In this document: one piece after another, positions 24,365 through 31,042 of the stretch
How the letters are laid out: each line of letters opens with the position of its first letter
How positions within the stretch are numbered: the stretch's first letter is position 1
DNA from: a virus
Reading direction: 5' to 3' (one strand)
DNA length: 39,729 bases
Virus record (IMG/VR): IMGVR_UViG_3300025655_006702
Span: 1 to 39,729 of that record
Notes under the pieces: generated by a model
What the model was told of the DNA's origin: nothing
The model's input: only the letters and a program-made list of their open reading frames with translations
Database searches by the model: none
Position numbers and translations under genes: made by a program

Positions 24365-25152
24365 TTGCAGAAATAGGGTGGAATCACTGTGGTGATATGA
24401 ACTTAGCCAAAGAAATGATTTTGGCAGCGCACAACAGTGGCGCTGATTACGCAAAATTTCAAACATGGTCTGTTGATAGGCTTAAATCTGGCAGTTGGGA
24501 CTATGATGGTAGAAGACAAATATATGAAAAAGCTGAATTGACACATGAAAAACATTTAGAGTTGAAAAAATACTGTGAATTGATTGGTATTAAATTTTTA
24601 TCTAGTGTTTTTAGTATAGAAGATGCTAAAATGTTAGTTAAAATAGGGTGTAAAGAGGTTAAAATACCAAGTTTTGAGTCTAGAAATGAAGCGTTGATTG
24701 CATATTGCTTAAAAAATTTTAAAACTGTTTTTATGTCTACTGGCACCTCTTCTTACGATGAGATTAGGAACGTTTATGAAAAAATAAACCATGAAAGTTT
24801 TTATTTATTACATTGTGTATCTTCTTACCCATGCAAGCCGGATATAGCAAATATACCAAAAATGTTAAAATTAAAACAATTAACAGAAAAAATTGGGTAT
24901 AGCGATCACATACAAGGGGTTGAATCGGCAAAGGTCGCGATTGAGTTTGGCGCTAAAGTAATTGAAAAGCACTTTACTACAGATAACGATTTGCCGGGAA
25001 GAGATAATAAATTTGCAATTTTACCAAGCGATATGAAAAATTTATCAAATTATATAAAGCTGAGAAACGAAATGCTAATTGATCATGGCTCTGGATATCA
25101 AAGCTGTGAGAAGGACTCAAGAGAAAATTATGCAGGCAGATTTGATGGATAA
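24352..25152 (+). CDS. NeuB/SpsE-like sialic-acid-type synthase lacking SAF domain
   Basis: The family condenses phosphoenolpyruvate with an amino sugar to make a nonulosonic acid. All core TIM-barrel motifs are visible: I-A-E-I-G-W-N-H-C-G-D at 5-15, A-K-F-Q-T-W, V-K-I-P-S-F-E, F-M-S-T-G-T-S, L-L-H-C-V-S-S-Y-P, I-G-Y-S-D-H, V-I-E-K-H-F-T and G-R-D-N-K-F-A. At 266 aa the chain ends after the barrel, so the C-terminal antifreeze-like (SAF) domain of about 70-80 residues found in NeuB, PseI and LegI is missing. In those enzymes that domain reaches over the active site of a partner subunit, so its loss could change the substrate. It overlaps FkbM at the front and the GT2-like gene at the back. 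Confidence 0.85.
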   Translation: MVKIIAEIGWNHCGDMNLAKEMILAAHNSGADYAKFQTWSVDRLKSGSWDYDGRRQIYEKAELTHEKHLELKKYCELIGIKFLSSVFSIEDAKMLVKIGCKEVKIPSFESRNEALIAYCLKNFKTVFMSTGTSSYDEIRNVYEKINHESFYLLHCVSSYPCKPDIANIPKMLKLKQLTEKIGYSDHIQGVESAKVAIEFGAKVIEKHFTTDNDLPGRDNKFAILPSDMKNLSNYIKLRNEMLIDHGSGYQSCEKDSRENYAGRFDG

Positions 25153-25786
25153 GGTAAGTGTAATTATTAGAAATAAGAACGAGAGTCAATTTATAGGATT
25201 CGCCCTTCAATCAGTTTGTGATCACTTACCTAATTCTAATGTTGTTGTGGTAGACGATAATTCTTTAGATGATTCCATGGATATTGTAAAAATGTTTAAT
25301 ACAAGATTAAACATAAAAACAATTAAAATTGATGACTATTCACCAGGAAAAGCATTAAATATAGCAATTAATTATTGCCAGCATGAAACTATTTTAATAT
25401 TGTCTGCCCATGCTCAGATTGTAAGAATGGATCTGCACTCTGTAAAGAAAAAATTAAAAAAATTTGCCGCAGTATTTGGAAACCAAACACCAATATATCG
25501 TGGTAAAAAGATTACAAAAAGATATATTTGGTCTCATTTTATTGATGGCGAGGTAACAAATATGTGGTCCGACATTGAAAATCGACCTTTTTTACACAAT
25601 GCTTTTTGTTTTTATAATAAAAAAGACTTAATCGATCTACCATTTGATGAAAGCTTATCTGGAAAAGAAGATAGGTATTGGGCTATAGATCTACTGAAGA
25701 AGAAAAAATCTTACTTGTATACACCAGAAATAGAGGTTAATCATTATTACACTGTTAATGGCGCAACTTGGAAAGGCATTGGATAG
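25145..25786 (+). CDS. GT2-like glycosyltransferase with altered DxD
   Basis: This protein has 213 residues from ATG 25145, which overlaps the previous stop by 8 bases. A TTG at 25079 would put 22 extra residues inside the neuB-like gene and is rejected. The GT-A start is plain: V-S-V-I-I-R-N-K-N-E then V-V-V-D-D-N-S-L-D-D-S. Where the DxD motif is expected the sequence is L-S-A-H-A-Q. GT2 enzymes with S-A-H-x in this place are known, so it need not be inactive. The C-terminus has E-D-R-Y-W-A, fitting the acidic base motif (E-D). It closes the run of overlapping genes before the 58-bp gap. Confidence 0.75.
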   Translation: MDKVSVIIRNKNESQFIGFALQSVCDHLPNSNVVVVDDNSLDDSMDIVKMFNTRLNIKTIKIDDYSPGKALNIAINYCQHETILILSAHAQIVRMDLHSVKKKLKKFAAVFGNQTPIYRGKKITKRYIWSHFIDGEVTNMWSDIENRPFLHNAFCFYNKKDLIDLPFDESLSGKEDRYWAIDLLKKKKSYLYTPEIEVNHYYTVNGATWKGIG

Positions 25787-25844
25787 AACTTTTTAAATTA
25801 AAAAAAACTTAATTTGTGTTAAAATTAAAAAAAGGGGGTTGTGC
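25787..25844 (+). promoter_or_regulatory. AT-rich intergenic region with nested short palindromes and a strong Shine-Dalgarno
   Basis: This 58-bp gap is the longest one inside the window. It holds AAATTAA (25795-25801), TTAATTT (25809-25815) and AAATTAA (25822-25828), so the middle unit can pair with either flank. The TTAAAAT at 25819-25825, preceded by TGTG, is a possible -10 element with no convincing -35. AAGGGGG (25832-25838) is a Shine-Dalgarno six bases before ATG 25845. The gap may carry a promoter or a weak transcription pause; all-AT stems make a strong terminator unlikely. Confidence 0.4.
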
Positions 25845-26768
25845 ATGAGTAGATGTTTGGTTACTGGTTATAAAGGATATATTGGAAATAAATTATATAA
25901 TAAATTAAAACAACTGGGTCATGATGTAATTGGTATAGATTTGCAAGATGGTCACGACATTAACAGCGATTTAAATCACGGTTTAGATAAGAAATCATTT
26001 CATCCGAAGTATTATAATTTTAAGCCTGAATACATTTTTCACTTAGCATATATTCCAAGAGTAGCCTATAGTGTTGAAAATCCCGTAGAGACAACAAAAA
26101 ATAACATTCTATGCACAACAAACGTTTTAAATTTTGCAAAATCGGTTGCAGCAAAAAGAGTTATTTTTTCAAGCTCTTCTTCTGTTGTTGGAGATGGTGA
26201 CGGACCCGTTAGCCCATACGCACTACAAAAACTTTATGACGAAATGCAGTGTAGGCTATGGTCTAAAATTTATGGCTTAGACACAGTGTCTTTAAGATAT
26301 TTCAATGTTTATTCAGAAGATCAGGAGGCTAAAACTGCATACGCTACTGCTATAGCTAATTGGATGCACTATATAAAAGGAGACAAGAAGCCATTTTTAA
26401 ATGGTGATGGCGAGAACAGAAGGGACATGTTGCATGTTAATGACGCAGTGTCGGCAAATGTGTTCGCTATGAATTATGATGGACTATTTGCAGGAAAGTC
26501 TTTTGATGTTGGCACGGGAGACAATATATCTTTAAATGAAGTAATTAAAATAATACATAGTCACTTCCCAGAAGTAGAGTTTGAAAGGCGTCCACCAAGA
26601 AAGGGGGATGTTTTACTTACCAGGGCAAAAACATCAGATCTTAAAAAGCTGGGCTGGGAAACCACTGTGGATATAAACAGTGGGATAAATTCCTGTTTTA
26701 AACAGTTAAAACAATATAAGCAGGGTATTGGAAGATCTCAATTTAGAAATAACAATGGAGTAATGTAA
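25845..26768 (+). CDS. NAD-dependent epimerase/dehydratase (GalE-like)
   Basis: This protein has 307 residues from ATG 25845; the Shine-Dalgarno at 25832-25838 fits this start, not the TTG at 25839. It is an extended short-chain dehydrogenase: G-Y-K-G-Y-I-G at 8-14 for NAD, F-S-S-S-S-S-V-V-G, P-Y-A-L-Q-K with Tyr125 and Lys129, S-L-R-Y-F-N-V-Y, and G-D-G-E-N-R-R-D-M-L-H-V-N-D for the sugar-nucleotide end. The serine in place of the dehydratase Asp-Glu pair points to a 4-epimerase or reductase rather than a dehydratase. It follows the only real gap in the cassette and ends in TAATG with the next phage gene. Confidence 0.85.
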   Translation: MSRCLVTGYKGYIGNKLYNKLKQLGHDVIGIDLQDGHDINSDLNHGLDKKSFHPKYYNFKPEYIFHLAYIPRVAYSVENPVETTKNNILCTTNVLNFAKSVAAKRVIFSSSSSVVGDGDGPVSPYALQKLYDEMQCRLWSKIYGLDTVSLRYFNVYSEDQEAKTAYATAIANWMHYIKGDKKPFLNGDGENRRDMLHVNDAVSANVFAMNYDGLFAGKSFDVGTGDNISLNEVIKIIHSHFPEVEFERRPPRKGDVLLTRAKTSDLKKLGWETTVDINSGINSCFKQLKQYKQGIGRSQFRNNNGVM

Positions 26769-26953
26769 TGAAACTATCAGATCAAGCACTAGGAGCCGTA
26801 ATGATGGCTCTACAAAAGTCACTACTAGAACAATCAGACATTGTACCAGTTCTTAAAAATTTTGACTTTGTTCTAGATGGCGAAGAGTTATCAGTAACTA
26901 ACCCACCAACCTTTAAGGTTGATGAGCAGCAGTCTGAGTTTGTTTATGAATAA
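26768..26953 (+). CDS. Small hypothetical phage protein (61 aa)
   Basis: The function is not known. The N-terminal M-K-L-S-D-Q-A-L-G-A-V-M-M-A-L-Q-K-S-L is an amphipathic helix, followed by E-Q-S-D-I-V-P-V-L and an acidic tail ending in F-V-Y-E. I recall similar short proteins in T4-like marine phages, which marks the return from the sugar cassette to core phage genes. It is coupled upstream by TAATG and overlaps the cupin gene by 8 bases. Confidence 0.65.
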   Translation: MKLSDQALGAVMMALQKSLLEQSDIVPVLKNFDFVLDGEELSVTNPPTFKVDEQQSEFVYE

Positions 26954-27308
26954 GATAATTAAAAAGCCATGGGGACATGAAGAAATCATAGTTCATACTG
27001 ACAAATATGTTATGAAAAAACTATGGATCAATGAAGGGCAACGACTTTCAAGACAGTTTCATGTTAAGAAGGATGAGACTGTGTTTGTTTCAAAGGGAAC
27101 ATTGCTTTTAGATTTATCAACAAATGATCTTGAGAGCAATATTATGAGGCTTGAAGAGGGTCAATCGTGGAGAATTATTCCAAACACCATCCACAGATTC
27201 ACAGCCCCTGATGATCAGCCAGTAGAGCTTTTTGAAGTTTCTACTCCAGAATTAGATGATGTTGTAAGGTTATCTGATGATTACGGGAGATCAGGTGCCG
27301 AAGTATAA
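26946..27308 (+). CDS. Single-domain cupin, ManC/type II phosphomannose isomerase-like
   Basis: This protein has 120 residues from ATG 26946; an upstream ATG at 26919 would lie within the previous gene. It matches the C-terminal cupin of bifunctional GDP-mannose pyrophosphorylase/phosphomannose isomerase: K-P-W-G-H-E-E-I, Q-R-L-S-R-Q-F-H-V-K-K-D-E-T-V-F-V-S-K-G, and I-P-N-T-I-H-R-F. Metal ligands are Gln37, His39, Glu44 and His83. The pyrophosphorylase part is absent. It may isomerise a hexose phosphate or just bind a sugar, and it is a plausible supplier for the adjacent glycan cassette. Confidence 0.8.
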   Translation: MNKIIKKPWGHEEIIVHTDKYVMKKLWINEGQRLSRQFHVKKDETVFVSKGTLLLDLSTNDLESNIMRLEEGQSWRIIPNTIHRFTAPDDQPVELFEVSTPELDDVVRLSDDYGRSGAEV

Positions 27309-27537
27309 ATTTAACTGCGATTATTGTAATAGACAATGGTGGGAGTGGATGGGGATAAAAGATCCAATTCCAACAGAATGTCCTCATTGTGAACAGGGCA
27401 AGCCCTACAAAGTTCCTACAAACTTTGTTACAATAAGCAAGAAAGAAGAAAAAAAGTCTGCTAAAGAAAATGTGATTGATCACATTGAAGAAAACAGAGA
27501 AATCTTAAAGCAGATGAAAGCTGAGGCAACCAAATGA
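27277..27537 (+). CDS. Zinc-ribbon-like small protein
   Basis: This is an 86-aa protein with paired cysteines F-N-C-D-Y-C and T-E-C-P-H-C spaced 20 residues apart, a four-cysteine zinc ribbon. A charged helical tail (E-E-K-K-S-A-K-E-N and I-E-E-N-R-E-I-L-K-Q) follows. Start ATG 27277 has TAAGG about seven bases upstream and overlaps the cupin by 32 bases. GTG 27295, with GGGAGA at 27285-27290, is a rival start. Such proteins often bind nucleic acid or RNA polymerase, and the gp55-like gene is close by, but there is no direct evidence. Confidence 0.65.
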   Translation: MITGDQVPKYKFNCDYCNRQWWEWMGIKDPIPTECPHCEQGKPYKVPTNFVTISKKEEKKSAKENVIDHIEENREILKQMKAEATK

Positions 27538-27839
27538 TCGTTACACTAACAATAGTTACAATTACCCTCTCAATCGCTCTAGGATTGGCTGTGTGGTATG
27601 TTAAAGGTTTACTTAGGGTAATGTATCAAATGACCGTAGATGTCCAACAGATGGAAGATAAGATGGTTGAATTCTCAAAGCATTTAGACAATGTTTATGA
27701 GATGGAGATGTTTTATGGGGATGAAACCCTTGGTCAACTCATCCGTCACTCTAAAGAAGTCGTTGATAGTATTAGCAAGTTCAGAAACTTATTTGAGATA
27801 GAAAATGGAACAACAGAAACAGAGACGGAAGAGAACTAA
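27534..27839 (+). CDS. Small membrane protein with coiled-coil tail
   Basis: This is a 101-aa protein. Residues 2-22 are a hydrophobic membrane-spanning segment (V-T-L-T-I-V-T-I-T-L-S-I-A-L-G-L-A-V-W-Y-V). The rest is a Met/Glu-rich helical region with heptad-like spacing, ending in T-E-T-E-T-E-E-N. It is probably anchored in the host inner membrane with the helix in the cytoplasm. It overlaps the zinc-ribbon gene as ATGA, and the sigma factor start lies 35 bases before its stop. Function is unknown. Confidence 0.65.
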   Translation: MIVTLTIVTITLSIALGLAVWYVKGLLRVMYQMTVDVQQMEDKMVEFSKHLDNVYEMEMFYGDETLGQLIRHSKEVVDSISKFRNLFEIENGTTETETEEN

Positions 27840-28506
27840 AAGACTTTATTTTACAAAAGTCCACGAAGAAGCAATAATTCAATATGCTCTCACAAGAGAT
27901 CGTTTTGAGAGAGATCGCCTTTATGGAACTCTCATACAGCCAGCTTTTAGCGAGATGGTAGATAAGATTATCTATACATATAAATTTAATAACTTGCCTA
28001 ACATAGAAGTAATGTCAGATGAGTGTAAGATTTGGCTCACAACTATTTTAGACAAGTTCGATCCTGATAAGGGACACAAAGCATTCTCTTATTTTAGTGT
28101 GATCACCAAGAACTGGTTCATTCAGAAGGTCAAGAAGAACACTAAGCGGCTTCAAAGAGAAGTAAGATGTGACGATGTTTATCAGCAGATAGATAATGAG
28201 GACTTTGTAACAAAAAACCATTATGAAGACGACAGAGCCCACCGAGAGTTTTGGACTGCTTTGTGTGGTGAAATAGACGGTTGGAAGCAAATGCAGTTAA
28301 AAGAGACAGAGCAAAGAACCATTTTAGCTATAGAAGATTTAATTACAAACATTGATAACATTGAGATTTTTAACAAAAAAGCTATTTATCTATATCTACG
28401 AGAGATTAGTGGTTTAAACACTAAACAACTTGTAGCTAGCTTGAGCAATATCAAGAAAAGGTATCGAGAGTTCAAGCATGATTGGATAAATGGTGAGCCT
28501 AGATGA
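27805..28506 (+). CDS. 55: Late-transcription sigma factor, gp55-like
   Basis: This 233-aa protein has the sigma region 2 of T4 gp55-type factors: F-D-P-D-K-G-H-K-A-F-S-Y-F-S at 85-98 followed by K-N-W-F-I-Q-K-V-K-K-N. The upstream helix has L-I-Q-P-A-F-S-E-M-V-D-K-I. In T4-like phages gp55 redirects host RNA polymerase to late promoters and works with the sliding clamp and gp33. Its position next to the virion genes is logical. I did not see the hydrophobic-acidic clamp-binding tail expected at the C-terminus: the chain ends H-D-W-I-N-G-E-P-R. It overlaps the next gene by four bases. Confidence 0.88.
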   Translation: MEQQKQRRKRTKRLYFTKVHEEAIIQYALTRDRFERDRLYGTLIQPAFSEMVDKIIYTYKFNNLPNIEVMSDECKIWLTTILDKFDPDKGHKAFSYFSVITKNWFIQKVKKNTKRLQREVRCDDVYQQIDNEDFVTKNHYEDDRAHREFWTALCGEIDGWKQMQLKETEQRTILAIEDLITNIDNIEIFNKKAIYLYLREISGLNTKQLVASLSNIKKRYREFKHDWINGEPR

Positions 28507-28805
28507 TAGACCCAGATGAGTTAGCCGAGCAGGCGATTAAAAACATAGAAGAAGATAGAAATAAAGCAGACTATCTTGTAACTCAGATTCTAACAGACAT
28601 TCAAGCTGGTAAAACAAACCACCAGAGCGCTGGCATGGTTCTATCAAAGCATTTAGAAACAATGCAGCGAGCTAACGAGCAGTTGGTTAAGCTCACTGCC
28701 CTATTCAAGAAAACAGAAACCAATCATTTTACTGGGTTCTCCGATTCTGAAAGAGACAAGTTGTTTGAAGAAATCAACAAAAAAGAAGAGGGACCTAGTG
28801 AGTAA
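28503..28805 (+). CDS. Small acidic helical protein (100 aa), possible late-transcription partner
   Basis: This is a 100-aa, all-helical, acidic protein: D-P-D-E-L-A-E-Q-A-I-K-N-I-E-E-D near the start, a long helix through S-K-H-L-E-T-M-Q-R-A-N-E-Q-L, and a tail S-E-R-D-K-L-F-E-E-I-N-K-K-E-E. Size and place right after gp55 recall gp33, the T4 co-activator of about 112 aa, but no sequence similarity can be claimed and a clamp-binding end is not obvious. It starts inside the sigma gene stop (ATGA), and its stop shares one base with the ATG of the next gene. Confidence 0.6.
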   Translation: MIDPDELAEQAIKNIEEDRNKADYLVTQILTDIQAGKTNHQSAGMVLSKHLETMQRANEQLVKLTALFKKTETNHFTGFSDSERDKLFEEINKKEEGPSE

Positions 28806-31030
28806 TGTCTGCTAATACAAATCATCGCATAATAAGCGGAAAAGCAGAGAGTATAAGTGATATTGCTAGTATCGCTAATAAAAGAAATACTACGGTATCT
28901 GATGTTCTTATTGCCTTAGCTAAAAAACAACTAGAATCAGTAAAAAATAAGGGCAAAGGTAAGTTTTTAGCTGTTGTCACTAAAGTTTTGGAGGGTCACA
29001 CTTCTGATCCATTCTTAAATGAGGAATACGAGGCTGATAGGGTAGACGGTACCACCAAACAACTACAAGAAAATAGTAAAGTTGTTTTGCTTCATGTACC
29101 AGCCCTTTACACTTATTATGAAAATCAAAGCGTTGAAATAAAAAACTCAACTGATCTAAAACGAGAAATAGGAACGATTGATTTATACAAAATATCTTGT
29201 GTAACAACAAAGAACGTTCAACCAAATGATGTTGTTAATGTTGAATTTGAGGATATTTCTAATTTTAAAAATCCTAAAATTACAACTCTAGATAAAGAAG
29301 ATAAGAAAAGATTAAGCATTGACGTAGTAAAGTTTCTTAAAGCTAAAGAAATCTTAAAGGAACAAAACGCTTGTAAACTTTTAAACACTGAAGAGGCTCA
29401 AGGTTACGCAATTAAATCAAAGGTATTTTTAAACCCCGGCAATCCAAAATTTGGATACACTCAATTTTATAACAACTTTTCAGATATAGCAAAAAAAGAT
29501 AATATTTTAAAGCAGATAGTAAGAAACAAAAGTTCGGCAGAGTTGTCTCAGATAGGATTATCAGTCAACGCAACATCGGCAAAAGCTTATAGCGAATTAA
29601 CAACAAACTCACAATACAAATTTTCAATAAGTTTAAATGGGAATACTCAAGTTGTTAATTATATTAATTCAAATACTTCCATTAAGCCAAGTGAAAAAAT
29701 TATACCAATTACGACCAATAATGAAGCTCAAAGAGAATTGTATTTAAAAATTGAAACACCAAATGTAAACAGCAATACTTTTAAGAATTATATTGCCGAA
29801 TATTTAAAATCGATTATCATCAGCGAGTTTAATTATAGTTGGGCTGACTCTGGTGATAAAGGTTATAAAATAGATATTTTTGGCAGCAGCAAGATAGATG
29901 ATGGTTTAAAGAATGGTAACGCTAGCTTGGCTATTGAATATTCTACTAAGGTTGATAATGTTTCTAGAAACAACGCAACTTCAATAACCGAGAAAACAGT
30001 TAAAACACCACTTAAAACCTCAAAAGCTCCACAACAAGCAGCATCGGATGCCACGCAACAAAATGTAACAGGTAGTCAACCTGCCGCAGAAACACCAGTT
30101 TGCGATAATATACCCACTGTTAATGACTCTCTTTATATTAATGTTAAGGAAAGCAAAAAGACATCGTTTAATAATGATAATAAAAAGTTTAAAAGTAATG
30201 ATGTTTCATTAGAAAATTGGTTTAGCGAGGGACTTAAACTCGCCATATTTAAAGACTATGATGAAACTCCTGCTAGTTCTTTACCCACTAATAACAACTT
30301 TAGTTACGCTAAAGAAGTAGAGGTTATTTCTGGTACGCCAGAGTCTGTGAAACAAAACGCTGCGACCATAATTACAAAGAAAAAAAAGATAGTAAATCCA
30401 ATACAGAGAGGGACAAATGATACTAAAATACAAAACAACTTAAAAGAGTTGGTTAGATTTTGTAAAGAACTTACAAAGCTGATTGCCGTAAAAGAGAATG
30501 TTCCTCTTAATAAAGTGTATGTTCTTCCCATTAGCGTTTTTAGAAAATATACAAAGACAAAAGAAGAAGACGGCAAAGATGAAAATAGTCGTCACTTTTT
30601 TGGCAGGGCGATTGATTTTACTGTATATGTAAATTACGACGAGCAGGCTGATTTAAAAAGCAACTCAATTCCAACAGAAGGTACTTATGAGATACCAAAC
30701 ACAATTATTTATTTGTATGTTTTGGCTCTTTTAAAACTACACAAAACAAAATTTGGCGTTTGCGGCATTGGTCTTTTACGAGACGGTACTACAAGAAAAT
30801 CTGGCTATGTTCACTACGAATATATGAGAGAGACCTCCAATGAAAATGTTGGTTTACTTAAAAATAGAAGATGGGTCTCGCAGCCAAAGAAAAAAGACGA
30901 AAATACTGTCTATGGTAAAGCATTTGGTCAGCTAGATAGCAGCAAGGATAGAATCATAAAAGATTTTGCTTTTAAGGATATTAAAGCTAAAATTGGTATC
31001 ATACCTGAAAAGCTAGAAAACTTATTGTAG
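28805..31030 (+). CDS. Baseplate/tail protein with C-terminal M15-type peptidase domain
   Basis: This is a 741-aa virion protein. The N-terminal 60 residues look like a small helical domain. The middle 400 residues are Asn/Lys/Thr-rich with a low-complexity Q/A/T linker near 410-435. Residues about 545-710 are a D,D-carboxypeptidase-like (M15) domain: S-R-H-F-F-G-R-A-I-D-F gives His597 and Asp604 (H-x6-D) and G-Y-V-H-Y-E-Y gives His670, the three zinc ligands. The domain would cut peptidoglycan peptide bridges during DNA entry. Lying at the start of the baseplate module, it may take the place of the lysozyme in T4 gp5. The M15 call is good; the hub role is inferred from gene order. Confidence 0.78.
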   Translation: MSANTNHRIISGKAESISDIASIANKRNTTVSDVLIALAKKQLESVKNKGKGKFLAVVTKVLEGHTSDPFLNEEYEADRVDGTTKQLQENSKVVLLHVPALYTYYENQSVEIKNSTDLKREIGTIDLYKISCVTTKNVQPNDVVNVEFEDISNFKNPKITTLDKEDKKRLSIDVVKFLKAKEILKEQNACKLLNTEEAQGYAIKSKVFLNPGNPKFGYTQFYNNFSDIAKKDNILKQIVRNKSSAELSQIGLSVNATSAKAYSELTTNSQYKFSISLNGNTQVVNYINSNTSIKPSEKIIPITTNNEAQRELYLKIETPNVNSNTFKNYIAEYLKSIIISEFNYSWADSGDKGYKIDIFGSSKIDDGLKNGNASLAIEYSTKVDNVSRNNATSITEKTVKTPLKTSKAPQQAASDATQQNVTGSQPAAETPVCDNIPTVNDSLYINVKESKKTSFNNDNKKFKSNDVSLENWFSEGLKLAIFKDYDETPASSLPTNNNFSYAKEVEVISGTPESVKQNAATIITKKKKIVNPIQRGTNDTKIQNNLKELVRFCKELTKLIAVKENVPLNKVYVLPISVFRKYTKTKEEDGKDENSRHFFGRAIDFTVYVNYDEQADLKSNSIPTEGTYEIPNTIIYLYVLALLKLHKTKFGVCGIGLLRDGTTRKSGYVHYEYMRETSNENVGLLKNRRWVSQPKKKDENTVYGKAFGQLDSSKDRIIKDFAFKDIKAKIGIIPEKLENLL

Positions 31031-31042
31031 GATAATTATTAT

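Noticed and set aside
25795-25828. Rho-independent terminator in the 58-bp gap
   Set aside because: The stems are seven A/T pairs only and are not followed by a T-run on the + strand, so a stable terminator is unlikely.
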